64,000 nucleotides of DNA. Source: Streptomyces africanus (GTDB taxonomy: Bacteria > Actinomycetota > Actinomycetes > Streptomycetales > Streptomycetaceae). Under the pieces are notes generated by a model. It saw nothing but the letters and a program-made list of their open reading frames with translations. It was not told the origin of the DNA and ran no database searches. This document shows, in pieces, positions 15,269 through 25,335 of this stretch. The stretch covers positions 16,012 through 80,011 of the forward strand of contig NZ_MUKA01000021.1 of assembly GCF_002150735.1 (NCBI RefSeq), read 5' to 3'. Made by a program: the position numbers and the translations under genes. Each line of letters starts with the position of its first letter. Within the stretch, counting starts at the first letter, position 1.

Positions 15269-17137
15269 ATGGCACGTACACCCTCAGCTGTCGCCGGCTT
15301 CGTAGCGGGCGTGGTCGTGGCCGCCAGTACCACCGCGATCGCCGTCACCGGTACGACGACCAGCGGCACCGACCCCAACTCCAAGGCCACCACCACCTGG
15401 CTGACCGTCAAGGTCGCCGATGCCATGGGCACCAGAGACACCATCACCTGGGTCCCCACCGGCTCCTTCGCCGGCTCCGCGGAAGAACGGGTCCCGCGCT
15501 ATCCGATGACCCCCATCCAGGGCAAGGACACCAAGGAGCTCAAGCTCTCCGCCGTGCGCAACGAGCAGGTCTCGGCGCAGCTTGCGATCGCCTCCGGCCA
15601 CAACCTCGACGACGTCAAGGCCGTGGTCGGCGACCTCACCGGGCCCGGCGGCTCGAAGCTGTCCGGTGCCGACACCCAGGTCCGGTTCGTCAAGTACGTG
15701 CCCGTGCAGCGCTCCAAGAGCGAGGTCGACTGGTCCGCCACCATCGACCAGGTCAGCTCCGGCAAGGAGGTGTCCGGCGACCGCAACCCCGACGTGGTGG
15801 GCGACCCGCTGGAGGAGGGGTCGTCGGTGGACGTACCCGCGTACGCGGCGCAGCCGCTGTGGTTCACCTTCCACATCCCCAAGGGGGCCAAGCCCGGCAC
15901 CTACACCGGCACGGTCAAAGTCAACGCCGACGGACGCACCCAGACCACCTACCCGCTGACCATCGAGGTCGCCGACGCGAGCGTGCCCGACCCGAAGGAC
16001 TACAGCTTCTTCCTCGACGTGTGGGCGCAGCCGGAGACGATCGCCAAGAACCACGGCGTCAAGCTCTGGTCCGACGACCACTGGAGGCTGATCGACAAGT
16101 ACGACCGCGACCTGGCCTCGCACGGCCAGAAGGTCATCAACACCACCATCGTCGACAACCCGTGGCACCACCAGTGGTCGCTCGGCACCCGCGAGTCGCA
16201 GACGGCCACGCCGTACACCAGCATGGTGGGCTGGGCCTGGAACGGAAAGACGTTCTCCTTCGACTTCAGCCGCTGGGACAAGTACGTCGAGACCGCCAGA
16301 CGCGCCGGTCTCGGTCCCGACATCGGCGCCTTCTCCATGCTGGCCTTCCAGGACCAGGAGCACCTCACCTACACCGACACCAGCACCGGCAAGACGGTCT
16401 ACGAGAACGTCGATCTGGGCGGCGACCGCTGGCGTCAGGCGTGGGGGGCCTTCCTCCCCGCTTTCGAGAAGCACGTGAAGGCGAAGGGCTGGCTGGACCA
16501 CACCTGGCTGTCCTTCGACGAGCGGCCCATCAGCACGATGACGGTCGTCAAGGACTTCGTCCACGAGGTCGCGCCGGCCTTCGACGACCGCATCTCCGTG
16601 GCGGGTTCGATCAACACCGAAGGCGTCGCGTCCAACCTGTCCGTCGACTGGGGCGGCATCGACGCGATGACGAAGGAGAAGGTGGAGGAACGGCGCAAGG
16701 CCGGCAAGATCACGACCTTCTACGTGTACGGCTCCCCGGCCCACCCGAACACGCTGTCCTACTCGCCGGCCGTAGAGTCGCGGATGCTGCCGTGGATCTC
16801 CGCCCAGCGGGATCTGGACGGCTTCCTGCGCTGGTCGTACAACAGCTGGACCAGTGATCCCTTCAAGCAGCCGGTGTACATCTTCACGCAGGGCGACGAG
16901 TACCTGGTCTACCCGGGCAAGGACGGCCCGATGTCCAGCATCCGCTGGGAGCAGCTGAAGGAGGGCATCGAGGACTACGAACTCATCGCCCAGCTGCGGA
17001 AGAAGGACGGCGGCACCGACAGCGACGCACTGACCGACGCTCTCACCACCGCGACCCGCAACCTCGACGGCCGTACCAAGGACGTCAACGACATCGAGAC
17101 CGCGCGGGCGGCAGTCGTGAAGGGGCTGACGTCATGA
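15269..17137 (+). CDS. Secreted DUF4091/GH123-type beta-N-acetylgalactosaminidase
   Basis: Predicted 622-residue secreted protein. A hydrophobic N-terminus (AVAGFVAGVVVAASTTAIA) is followed by an Ig-like beta domain (~60-240) and a TIM-barrel of the DUF4091/GH123 group. GH123 enzymes remove terminal beta-GalNAc by substrate-assisted catalysis with an adjacent Asp-Glu pair. Here LSFDERP supplies Asp417-Glu418. The C-terminus (SIRWEQLKEGIEDYELI) is the common DUF4091 ending. I chose ATG 15269 with GGA upstream; a GTG at 15248 lacks a ribosome site. It overlaps the GH35 gene by four bases (ATGA). The GalNAc specificity fits the amino-sugar module upstream, but DUF4091 also contains uncharacterised members. 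Confidence 0.82.
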   Translation: MARTPSAVAGFVAGVVVAASTTAIAVTGTTTSGTDPNSKATTTWLTVKVADAMGTRDTITWVPTGSFAGSAEERVPRYPMTPIQGKDTKELKLSAVRNEQVSAQLAIASGHNLDDVKAVVGDLTGPGGSKLSGADTQVRFVKYVPVQRSKSEVDWSATIDQVSSGKEVSGDRNPDVVGDPLEEGSSVDVPAYAAQPLWFTFHIPKGAKPGTYTGTVKVNADGRTQTTYPLTIEVADASVPDPKDYSFFLDVWAQPETIAKNHGVKLWSDDHWRLIDKYDRDLASHGQKVINTTIVDNPWHHQWSLGTRESQTATPYTSMVGWAWNGKTFSFDFSRWDKYVETARRAGLGPDIGAFSMLAFQDQEHLTYTDTSTGKTVYENVDLGGDRWRQAWGAFLPAFEKHVKAKGWLDHTWLSFDERPISTMTVVKDFVHEVAPAFDDRISVAGSINTEGVASNLSVDWGGIDAMTKEKVEERRKAGKITTFYVYGSPAHPNTLSYSPAVESRMLPWISAQRDLDGFLRWSYNSWTSDPFKQPVYIFTQGDEYLVYPGKDGPMSSIRWEQLKEGIEDYELIAQLRKKDGGTDSDALTDALTTATRNLDGRTKDVNDIETARAAVVKGLTS

Positions 17138-20100
17138 GAGGCAGGTGGAGATCTCTGCTGCTTGCCGGAGCGCTGACTGCCATGTCCCTGTCCGGCGCGG
17201 GTCTCGTGACGCCGGCCCAGGCGGATCAGCAGACCCCGGCGCGGCACACCGTCACGTACGACCAGTACTCCGTACGGGTCGACGGCAAACCCCTGTACAT
17301 CTGGGGCGCCGAGTTCCACTACTTCCGGCTGCCCAGCCCCGACGCGTGGCGCGACGTCCTGCAGAAGATCAAGGCGGGTGGATTCAACGCCGTCTCGCTC
17401 TACTTCGACTGGGGCTACCACTCCCCCAAGCCGGGCTCGTACGACTTCACGGGCACCCGTGACGTGGAGCGGCTGCTCGACGAGGCCGAGCGCGCGGGCC
17501 TGTATGTGATCGCCCGACCGGGCCCGTACATCAACGCGGAGGTCTCCGGCGGCGGCATGCCCGCCTGGCGGTCGACCCAGGCCGGCGTGAACCGTACCTC
17601 CGAGCCGGAGTACCTGAAGGCGGCCCGGGAGTGGATGAGCCGAATCAACCCGATCATCGCGCGCCACCAACTCACCCGTGGCACAGGGTCGGTGATTCTG
17701 TACCAGATCGAGAACGAGTACCAGGGCGGTCGCCACGACGCCGACTACATGCAGACCCTCATCGACTGGGCGAAGGAAGACGGCATCGATGTGCCCACCT
17801 TCGTCAACGACGGCGGCGCGAACCAGAACTGGGTGAGCGGCAAGGGCGCACCGGACATCTACGGCTTCGACGCCTACCCGCAGGGTTTTGACTGCAAGGA
17901 CCCCGACACCTGGAAGAACCTGCCCGACTACTCGTACGTCAACGAGTGGAAGCCCGAGTCCCCGCTGATCATCCCGGAGGCACAGGGCGGCGCGTTCGAC
18001 CCCTGGGGCGGCACCGGATACCAGGACTGCGCGAAACTCACCGGCACCGACTTCACCCGGGTGTTCAGCAAGATGAACATAGCCGCCGGCGTGAGCGGCC
18101 AGTCCTTCTACATGACGTACGGCGGCACCAACTGGGGCTGGCTCGCCGACCCCAACGCGGTCTACACGTCGTACGACTACGGGGCCCCGATCAACGAGTC
18201 CCGCCAACTGACCGACAAATACCAGGAGTTCAAGCGCCTCGGGTACATGGTCAACTCCGTCACCTCACTGGCGCGCACCGACAAGGCCGAGGCCCCGACG
18301 CCGACCGACGACGCCCTGCGCATCGACCGGCGCGTCAACCCCGACGACGGCACCCAGTTCTTCACCGTGCGGCACGCCGACACCCGCGTGAAGGACGAGG
18401 ACGAGACAACCCTCTCGTTGAAGGGTGCGGACGGCGACTACCCGCGCGTCCCGCAGCAGGGCACGATCACCGTCGACGGCCGGGACGCCAAACTCCTCGT
18501 CGCGGGCTATGACCTGGGCGAGAAGCAGCGGCTCGTCTACTCCACCTCGGAGATCATGACGCACGCCAAGATCGGCGACCGGGAGGTGGCGCTGCTCTAC
18601 GGGCGTGCGGGCGAGGCCGGCGAGACCGTGCTGCGGTACGCCGAGCGGCCCGAGGTCAAGGTCCTCGACGGCGATGTCACCACCACCTGGGACGCCGAGC
18701 GCGGTGACCTGCGCCTGAACTACACGCACAAGGGCCTGGCCCGCGTGCTGGTGAACGGCATGGAACTGCTGATCGCCGACACCGCCGAGACCGCCCACTG
18801 GTGGCGGCAGGACACCGCCGCGGGCCCGGTCCTCGTACGGGGCCCTTCCCTCGTCCGTACGGCCGAACAGGCGGACGGCACTCTGAAGTTGACCGGCGAC
18901 TCCACCAAGGCCGCGAAGATCGAGGTCATCGCGGACGCCAGGAAGGTGACCTGGAACGGCCGCGAGGTCGCCGTCACCCAGGCGCCGCGCGCGGTCGCGC
19001 TGCCCGCGTTGACGACGTGGAAGTACAAGGAGGAGGCGCCGGAGTCAGCTCCCGGTTTCGACGACTCCACCTGGACCACCGCCGACCACCTCACCGCCGA
19101 CAACGCGGCGCTGGCCGGGTCGTTGCCGGTCCTCGCGACGGACGAGTACGGCTTCCACCACGGCAACGTCTGGTACCGCGGCCGGTTCAGGACCACCGGT
19201 GCCGCCACCGCGCTCGCACTCGACGCCAAGACCGGCAACACCGGTCAGTACGCGGTCTGGCTCAACGGCCGTTACCTCGGCAGCTCCGGCGACGGCGCGC
19301 ACACCTTCGGCATCCCGGCGGGCACCCTGAAGGCCAGTGGCGACAACGTCCTCTGCGTCCTCGTGGAGAACGCGGGCCACAACGAGGAATGGGGCCACGA
19401 CTACTCCAAGGAGCCACGCGGTCTGCTCTCCGCCGAGGTGATCGGCGGGGCCTCCACCCTCACCTGGAAGATCCAGGGCAACCGGGGCGGGGAGGACCCG
19501 GTGGACACCGCCCGGGGCCCGTACAACAACGGCGGGCTGTACGGGGAGCGGGCCGGCTGGTCGCTGCCGGGCTTCCCCGACGACAACTGGAAGAGCACCA
19601 CCCTCTCCGGGCAGAGCGCCAAGACTGAGCCCGGCGTGCGCTGGTACCGGACCTCCGCCCGGCTCGACCTGCCGCAGGGCCAGGACAACGCGCTCGCGCT
19701 GGACCTGGCCGAACCCACAGGCGGCAGCACCGGCTACCGGGCCGAGATCTTCGTCAACGGCTGGCTGATCGGCCGCTACCTGCCGGACACCGGACCCCAG
19801 ACACGGTTCGTGATCCCCAAGGGCCTCCTGCGCGAGCAGGGCGACAACTCCATCGCCCTGGCCGTGTGGTCCACCAAGGCCGGCGCGGGCCCGGGTTCGG
19901 CGAAGCTCGTCGACCTCGGCGCCTCGGCGGGCGGGATCAAGGTCGGTACGGTGGCGGCGCCCTCGTACGACGCCAAGACCTACGCGATGCCGACCGCGGG
20001 CGCTCACGTCACCGTCGACGCCGAGCCGTTCCTGGCCACCGGCACCGCGACCAAGGTTCCCGTCACCCTCAGCGTGCCGAAGGACGCGCCGACCGCCTCG

Positions 20101-20778
20101 AACGTCGAGCTGGCGCTGAAGGTCCCGGACGGCTGGACCGCGACCACCGACGACACGACCCGTTTCGATCAGGTCCGGCCCGGCGGCACCGTGACCGCGG
20201 ACTACACCGTCACCCCACCGGGTGACCCGGTCCACTACGCCGTCCTGACCGCGACCTCCAAGCTCACCCAGCCCGGCCGTCCGGGCACCGTCACCGGTGT
20301 GCGCGCCGTACAGGTGCCACCGCCGGCCCTCTCCGCCGACGCCTATGTCAGCGACCTGGCCCTGGTCAAGGCGGTCAACGGCTGGGGCCCGGTGGAGAAG
20401 GACACCTCCAACGGGGAGGACGCGGCGGGTGACGGTCATCCCCTGAGCATCGGCGGCACCACGTACACCAAGGGCCTCGGCGTGCACGCGAACAGCCAGG
20501 TTCGCGTCTATCTCGGCGGTGGCTGCACCCGGTTCACCGCGACCGCCGGGGTGGACGACGAGGTCGGCGACGGCGGCAGCGTTTCCTTCCAGGTGATCGC
20601 CGACGGCCGCTCCCTCACCACAACCCCGGTGGTGCGGGGCTCCGACGGCGGCACGGACATCGACGTGGACGTGACCGGCGCCCGCTGGCTGGACCTGCTG
20701 GTCGACGGGGACGGCGATGTCTCCTCGGACCATGCCGACTGGGCGGAGGCCAAGCTGACCTGCGGTGGCGGTGCCTGA
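17134..20778 (+). CDS. Secreted GH35 beta-galactosidase, multidomain with C-terminal NPCBM
   Basis: Predicted 1214-residue retaining beta-galactosidase. A Sec signal peptide (LLLAGALTAMSLSGAGLVTPAQA) is followed by a GH35 barrel from ~40 to 375 with the YFDWGYHSP and RPGPYINAE signatures. The acid/base is Glu195 in IENEY and the nucleophile is Glu282 in IIPEAQGG. Beta-sandwich domains follow, then a NEW3-like domain (~955-1065), and an NPCBM galactose-binding domain at the end (GLGVHANSQVRVYLGGGC onward). Its ATG overlaps the GH123 stop and its TGA shares a base with the next ATG, so it is translationally coupled on both sides. It would remove terminal beta-Gal exposed by the other enzymes. 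Confidence 0.9.
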   Translation: MRGRWRSLLLAGALTAMSLSGAGLVTPAQADQQTPARHTVTYDQYSVRVDGKPLYIWGAEFHYFRLPSPDAWRDVLQKIKAGGFNAVSLYFDWGYHSPKPGSYDFTGTRDVERLLDEAERAGLYVIARPGPYINAEVSGGGMPAWRSTQAGVNRTSEPEYLKAAREWMSRINPIIARHQLTRGTGSVILYQIENEYQGGRHDADYMQTLIDWAKEDGIDVPTFVNDGGANQNWVSGKGAPDIYGFDAYPQGFDCKDPDTWKNLPDYSYVNEWKPESPLIIPEAQGGAFDPWGGTGYQDCAKLTGTDFTRVFSKMNIAAGVSGQSFYMTYGGTNWGWLADPNAVYTSYDYGAPINESRQLTDKYQEFKRLGYMVNSVTSLARTDKAEAPTPTDDALRIDRRVNPDDGTQFFTVRHADTRVKDEDETTLSLKGADGDYPRVPQQGTITVDGRDAKLLVAGYDLGEKQRLVYSTSEIMTHAKIGDREVALLYGRAGEAGETVLRYAERPEVKVLDGDVTTTWDAERGDLRLNYTHKGLARVLVNGMELLIADTAETAHWWRQDTAAGPVLVRGPSLVRTAEQADGTLKLTGDSTKAAKIEVIADARKVTWNGREVAVTQAPRAVALPALTTWKYKEEAPESAPGFDDSTWTTADHLTADNAALAGSLPVLATDEYGFHHGNVWYRGRFRTTGAATALALDAKTGNTGQYAVWLNGRYLGSSGDGAHTFGIPAGTLKASGDNVLCVLVENAGHNEEWGHDYSKEPRGLLSAEVIGGASTLTWKIQGNRGGEDPVDTARGPYNNGGLYGERAGWSLPGFPDDNWKSTTLSGQSAKTEPGVRWYRTSARLDLPQGQDNALALDLAEPTGGSTGYRAEIFVNGWLIGRYLPDTGPQTRFVIPKGLLREQGDNSIALAVWSTKAGAGPGSAKLVDLGASAGGIKVGTVAAPSYDAKTYAMPTAGAHVTVDAEPFLATGTATKVPVTLSVPKDAPTASNVELALKVPDGWTATTDDTTRFDQVRPGGTVTADYTVTPPGDPVHYAVLTATSKLTQPGRPGTVTGVRAVQVPPPALSADAYVSDLALVKAVNGWGPVEKDTSNGEDAAGDGHPLSIGGTTYTKGLGVHANSQVRVYLGGGCTRFTATAGVDDEVGDGGSVSFQVIADGRSLTTTPVVRGSDGGTDIDVDVTGARWLDLLVDGDGDVSSDHADWAEAKLTCGGGA

Positions 20779-22898
20779 TGGCCGTGGTGGCGATGCGCGG
20801 CAGGCTCATGGCGTTGCTGCTGACCGTCTCGGCCGTCGTGGCCGGGACGGTGGCACCCGCCGAGGCCGGTCAGGGATGGACGGGGACTTGGGCGACCGCC
20901 CAGCACGCCGCGTACGACCCGGGCACCTCGGAGGTGACGGTTCGGATACCGGTGCGGGTGAGCGCCGGCGGGTCGAGCGTACGCATCCGCCTGACCAACG
21001 ACTTCACCACCGAGCCGGTGACCATCGGTCACGCGACCGTCGGACTTCGGGAGGGTGGTTCCGCCGTCACGAAGCCGCAGAAGCTGCGGTTCGGCGGGAA
21101 GAGCGAGGTGACGATCGCGGCCGGCGAGCAGGCGGCCAGTGATCAGGTCCGGCTCACCGTGCCCGCCCGCAGCGACCTGGTCGTCAGCCTGTACTTCCCC
21201 GGCCGGCTCACCCACATCAGCCAGCACTGGATGGGCCTCCAGACCGTCTATTGGACGCCCGACGGAGGTGGCGACCACGCGGCGGACGCCGACGGGGACG
21301 CCTTCACCCGGACCGATTCCACCTTTCCGTTCCTGACCGGTGTCGACGTACAGGGCGGCAACGCGGCGGGCGCCGTGGTGGCGCTCGGCGACTCCATCAC
21401 CGACGGCGCGGCCTCCACGTCGGACGCCAACCGGCGCTGGCCCGACTATCTGGCGGGGCGGCTGTCGGCCTGTTCGTCCACCGCCGGGGTGCTGAACGAG
21501 GGCATCAGCGGCAACCGGATCACGGCCGGGGTGGACGGCAACCCGTCGGCGCCGGCCCGGCTGGAGCGTGATGTGCTGTCGCAGCCGGGCGCGCGGACGG
21601 TGGTCCTGTTCGAGGGCGTCAACGACCTCAGCTGGGGCGGTGCCACCGGTGATCAGGTGATCGACGGCATGAAGGAGATCGTGCGCCGGGCCCACGAACG
21701 CGGGCTGCGTGTGATCGGCGCGACGGTCGTGCCGTATCGCGGCTGGGGCGACTGGTGGACCGAGGCCAAGGAGGCCGACCGGCAGAAGGTCAACACGTTC
21801 GTGCGCGAGGGCGGCGTCTTCGACGGCTACGCCGACTTCGACAAGGCGGTGCGGGACCCGGACGACCCCACCCGCTACGCCGCCGCGTTCGACTCCGGGG
21901 ACCATCTGCACCCCAACGACACCGGGATGAAGGCGTTCGCCGACGCGGTCGACCTCGCCGGCCTGCGGGTGGCCCGGGACTGCCCCTCGGCCCGCGTCCG
22001 GCTCACCCCGTACCGGCCGACCCTGCAAGCGGGCGGCGAGGGCACGGAGATCACGTCGACCGTCACGAACAGCGGTTCCAGGGCGGTCACTCAGGTCAGC
22101 ACCCGCCTCGATCTCCCCGACGGCTGGTCCGCCGAGCCGGCCGGCAGCACGCGCACCCGCTCCCTCGCCCCGGGCGACAGTGCCGCCGTCACCTGGACGG
22201 TGACCCCCGCGGCCGACGCGGCCTGGGGCACCCACGAGATCGGTGTAGGCACCTCCTTCGTCCAGGACAGCCGTACCCGGCACGACTCCGACAGTGTGGA
22301 CGCCACGGTGACCCCCGTTCCGTCCGAGGTGCGGGCGCCGTATCTGACGACCGCCACCACCACCGAGAAGGCCCAATACGCCCAGAACGGCGACCAGTTC
22401 GCCATCTGGGCGGGCGGCCAGGACCTGTCCGGCTGGAAGGACGAGAAGGCGGCGGTCTACCTCGCCGACTCCGCGCCGCCGTCCGGCACCGTGACCGCCC
22501 GGGTCGTCGGTCAGACCGGCAGCGGCCCGTCCGCCAAGGCGGGGATCGCGGTGGCCAACGACCTCACCTCGCCCGAGGCCGGCGGCTACGCGGTGCTCAC
22601 CATGTCCGCGCAGTACGGCCTGGAGTTCCTGACCGACAGCGACGGTGACGGGAAGCTCGACACCTGGGCGGGCGGCGGCAGTTCGTACCACCCCGCCTGG
22701 CTGAAGCTCGTCCGCGACGGCACCGCCTACACCGCGTACGCCAGTTCCGACGGCACCACCTGGCAGCAGGTCGCCACCGCGACCGTTCCCTCCGCGAGCG
22801 GCACCGGCGATGCCGGCCTGGTCGCGAGCGCGGTCAACCTCGACTACCCCGGCCAGATCACGACAGCACTTTTCGACTCCTTCTCCACCCACGAGTGA
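20778..22898 (+). CDS. Secreted SGNH/GDSL hydrolase with NEW3 and lectin-like modules
   Basis: Predicted 706 residues. A signal peptide (ALLLTVSAVVAGTVAPAEA) is followed by an N-terminal beta domain and an SGNH esterase domain (~195-405). All four blocks are present: GDSITDG with Ser206, the ISGNRI Gly/Asn block, GVNDL and DHLHPND with the catalytic Asp-His. A NEW3-type domain (~415-510) and the shared C-terminal module (~520-706) follow. It probably removes O-acetyl groups from sugars so that the glycosidases can proceed, but the ester it cleaves is unknown. ATG 20778 overlaps the GH35 stop (TGATG). The last 27 bases, including the stop, are duplicated in tandem. Confidence 0.87.
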   Translation: MAVVAMRGRLMALLLTVSAVVAGTVAPAEAGQGWTGTWATAQHAAYDPGTSEVTVRIPVRVSAGGSSVRIRLTNDFTTEPVTIGHATVGLREGGSAVTKPQKLRFGGKSEVTIAAGEQAASDQVRLTVPARSDLVVSLYFPGRLTHISQHWMGLQTVYWTPDGGGDHAADADGDAFTRTDSTFPFLTGVDVQGGNAAGAVVALGDSITDGAASTSDANRRWPDYLAGRLSACSSTAGVLNEGISGNRITAGVDGNPSAPARLERDVLSQPGARTVVLFEGVNDLSWGGATGDQVIDGMKEIVRRAHERGLRVIGATVVPYRGWGDWWTEAKEADRQKVNTFVREGGVFDGYADFDKAVRDPDDPTRYAAAFDSGDHLHPNDTGMKAFADAVDLAGLRVARDCPSARVRLTPYRPTLQAGGEGTEITSTVTNSGSRAVTQVSTRLDLPDGWSAEPAGSTRTRSLAPGDSAAVTWTVTPAADAAWGTHEIGVGTSFVQDSRTRHDSDSVDATVTPVPSEVRAPYLTTATTTEKAQYAQNGDQFAIWAGGQDLSGWKDEKAAVYLADSAPPSGTVTARVVGQTGSGPSAKAGIAVANDLTSPEAGGYAVLTMSAQYGLEFLTDSDGDGKLDTWAGGGSSYHPAWLKLVRDGTAYTAYASSDGTTWQQVATATVPSASGTGDAGLVASAVNLDYPGQITTALFDSFSTHE
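22395..22449 (+). repeat. 55-bp tract identical to 14653-14707
   Basis: Second copy of the exact 55-base match, located in the shared C-terminal module of the SGNH hydrolase gene at the same position within the module. Confidence 0.9.
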
Positions 22899-22925
22899 TT
22901 CGACTCCTTCTCCACCCACGAGTGA
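22872..22925 (+). repeat. Perfect 27-bp tandem duplication spanning a stop codon
   Basis: Bases 22872-22898 (the last eight codons and stop of the SGNH gene) are repeated exactly at 22899-22925. The second copy is not needed for coding. It lengthens the gap to the fucosidase ATG from 11 to 38 bases, so it probably arose recently by slippage or unequal exchange and may weaken translational coupling. Confidence 0.95.
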
Positions 22926-22936
22926 GAGGCACGTTG

Positions 22937-24385
22937 ATGCCAGTCAACCGCAGACACTTCATGACCACCGCGGCCGCCCTCGGCGGCGCGGTGCTGCTCG
23001 CCCCGCCCGGCACCGCCCAAGCGCTCGCGCAGGGCGCCGTGTCCGGCGTCCCGGGCATCCCCGACTACCAGCCCACCAAGGCATCTCTCGACACTCACCC
23101 GGTGCCGCGCTGGTACAAGGACGCCAAGTTCGGCATCTTCGTGCACTGGGGCATCTACTCGGTGATCGGCGGCGCGACGCCGAGAAGCGCCTCAGAGTGG
23201 TACCTGTGGTACCAGAGCACCAAGGACACCGCCGAGTGGAAGTACCACCGCGACACCTACGGCGAGAACGTCACCTACGACGACATCATCCCGCAGTTCA
23301 AGGCCGAGAAGTACGACCCCGACTCCTGGGTGAAGCTGTTCGAGCAGGCGGGCGCCGAGTACTTCGCGCTGACCAGCAAGCACCACGACGGATTCGCCCT
23401 CTACCCGAGTCAGGTGACGGACCGTCACTCGGTGGCGTACGGCCCGAAGCGTGACCTCGTCGGCGAGCTGATGACCGCGGCCCGCAAGCGCGGCACCGTG
23501 CGCCCTGGCCTGTACTACTCGCTCGGCGAGTTCTTCAACCCGGCGATCGGCCGGCCGATGCGCAACTTCTACACCGACGAGGAAATCCCGATGACCGGCT
23601 ACAAGCCGGTCCAGGACTACGTCGGCGACTACGAGCTCAAGCAGCTCTACGAGATCATCGACCGGTACGACCCGGAGCTGCTGTGGGCGGACGGACAGTG
23701 GTTCCGGCCCACCGGCAACCCGCCCTGGCGCAGCGAAGAACCCCTCGCCCACTACTACAACCAGGCCAAGAACCGTAAGTACCCCAAGGGTGTGGTGATC
23801 AACGACCGGTTCGACACCCACTTCGACTTCGCGACGTACGAGCAGCGCACCAACCCCACGATGGACCCCCAGAAGTGGGAGTGCTGCATGACCATCGGCT
23901 ACTCCTGGGGGTACAACAAGCACGAGCCGGACGAGGACTACAAGACCTCCGAGTTCCTGATCCAGCTGCTCGCCGACGTGGTCAGCAAGAACGGCAACCT
24001 GCTGCTGAACATCGGCCCCAAGCCGGACGGCACGATCCCCGACATCATGCAGGAGCGGCTGAAGGACATCGGCGCCTGGCTGAAGGTCAACGGCCCCGCG
24101 ATCTACGGGTCGACGCCCTGGGTGCGGGCGGAGGAGGAGGGCAGCCCTCTCGGCATCCGGTACACCGTGTCCCCGGGCAAGTTCAACATCATCGTGCTGG
24201 GCAAGCCCAGCGGCACCCTTTCGGTGCCCGGCGACATCCCCATCAGCGCCACGTCCCGGATCCGGCTGCTCGGCACGAGCGGCAGTCTGCGGTGGACGCG
24301 CCGTGACGGAAAGATCGACATCACCGTGCCGTCCTCCCTGCCCAGCGACATCGCCAACGTCTTCACCGTCGACTGGGACCGGTGA
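22937..24385 (+). CDS. Tat-exported GH29 alpha-L-fucosidase
   Basis: Predicted 482-residue retaining alpha-L-fucosidase. The N-terminus has a twin-arginine signal (NRRHFMTTAAALGGAVLL) ending near Ala-Gln-Ala. The GH29 signatures follow: WYKDAKFGIFVHWGIYSV near residue 60, TSKHHDGFALYPS near 145, and the nucleophile Asp in ELLWADGQW near 248. The length is short for GH29 and there is only a small C-terminal beta domain, with no CBM. ATG 22937 has GAGAGG seven bases upstream. It ends in GTGA overlap with the next gene. It would remove alpha-linked fucose that blocks Gal or GlcNAc residues. Confidence 0.92.
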   Translation: MPVNRRHFMTTAAALGGAVLLAPPGTAQALAQGAVSGVPGIPDYQPTKASLDTHPVPRWYKDAKFGIFVHWGIYSVIGGATPRSASEWYLWYQSTKDTAEWKYHRDTYGENVTYDDIIPQFKAEKYDPDSWVKLFEQAGAEYFALTSKHHDGFALYPSQVTDRHSVAYGPKRDLVGELMTAARKRGTVRPGLYYSLGEFFNPAIGRPMRNFYTDEEIPMTGYKPVQDYVGDYELKQLYEIIDRYDPELLWADGQWFRPTGNPPWRSEEPLAHYYNQAKNRKYPKGVVINDRFDTHFDFATYEQRTNPTMDPQKWECCMTIGYSWGYNKHEPDEDYKTSEFLIQLLADVVSKNGNLLLNIGPKPDGTIPDIMQERLKDIGAWLKVNGPAIYGSTPWVRAEEEGSPLGIRYTVSPGKFNIIVLGKPSGTLSVPGDIPISATSRIRLLGTSGSLRWTRRDGKIDITVPSSLPSDIANVFTVDWDR

Positions 24386-25335
24386 GCGGCATGGCGATCA
24401 GCAGCGGTACGCAGTTCGACACCCTGGGCCCCACCCTCACCGTCACCACGCAGCCGGCCGAGCCGGCCGGCGGTGACCCGGTCACCGCCACCGCGGTCCT
24501 CAGCAACGACTGCCCCTTCCCGCTCCGCAACGCCGTGCTCCACCTGATCAACCCCGGCGCCACCACGGCGGCGAAGACCATCCCCCTCGGTGACCTGCCG
24601 CGCGGCGCGAAGACGACCCGGCGCTGGGAGACGGCGATCCCGTCCGACGTGGCCGGGAGCCTTTCGTTCACCGCGCACCTGGTCTTCGACGTCGACGAGC
24701 ACAGCAGCGACTGCGCGCGGTCCGCGAAGACGTTCACCGTGCCCTACCGGCCCAACGGGGTGCGGGACCCGTACGGGACGTTCGCCACCACCGACGACGC
24801 GAGGTTCGGCCAGTACGGCAGCCAGTTGGTGATCTGGGCGGGCGGCCGGGACCTCTCCGGCGGCACCGACGAGAAGGCGGGCATCCTGCGGCCCGGCTCC
24901 GCCGCCGAGGCGAGTGTGGTGCAGGTCGAGACGGTCAGCCTCACCGGGAGCGACAACCCCACCGCCAAGTACGGGATCGCCGTCGCGAACGACCTGACCG
25001 CGCCGGAGAAGGGCGGCTACGCCGTCCTCACCATGTCCAAGTCGTACGGCCTGGAGTTCATGACCGACAGCGACGGCGACGGACACCTCGACACCTGGGC
25101 CGGCGGCGGCGCGTCCACCCACCCCGCCTTGCTGCGCCTGGTCCGCTCCGGCACGGCCTACACCGCCTACAGCAGTACCAACAACGGCCTCTCCTGGAAC
25201 GAGATCGCGAGCGCCACCGTGCCGTCCGCGAGCGGCGCCCTGGACGCCGGCGTGGTGGCGAGCGCCGTGAACCTCAACTACCCCGGCACGACGGTCCAGG
25301 CCGTGTTCGACCACTTCACCGTGGAGGAGTCATGA
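24382..25335 (+). CDS. Non-catalytic beta-sandwich protein carrying the shared module
   Basis: Predicted 317 residues with no recognisable catalytic domain. The first ~120 resemble an Ig/NEW3-like fold with two Cys (DCPF, SSDCAR). Residues ~125-317 are the same module that ends the GH31, SGNH and GH89 proteins (VIWAGGRDLSGGTDEK, YGLEFMTDSDGDG, WAGGG). No Sec, Tat or lipobox signal is visible at the N-terminus. The GTG at 24382 overlaps the fucosidase stop (GTGA); an ATG at 24391 is the alternative. It overlaps the next gene by ATGA. It may be a free-standing sugar-binding protein. Given the missing signal, it could instead be a detached C-terminal part of the Tat-exported fucosidase that associates with it. 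Function not established. Confidence 0.75.
   Translation: MSGMAISSGTQFDTLGPTLTVTTQPAEPAGGDPVTATAVLSNDCPFPLRNAVLHLINPGATTAAKTIPLGDLPRGAKTTRRWETAIPSDVAGSLSFTAHLVFDVDEHSSDCARSAKTFTVPYRPNGVRDPYGTFATTDDARFGQYGSQLVIWAGGRDLSGGTDEKAGILRPGSAAEASVVQVETVSLTGSDNPTAKYGIAVANDLTAPEKGGYAVLTMSKSYGLEFMTDSDGDGHLDTWAGGGASTHPALLRLVRSGTAYTAYSSTNNGLSWNEIASATVPSASGALDAGVVASAVNLNYPGTTVQAVFDHFTVEES

Noticed and set aside
20508..22919. An 803-codon minus-strand frame over the GH35/SGNH genes
   Set aside because: Low-complexity shadow of two clear plus-strand enzymes with intact catalytic motifs.
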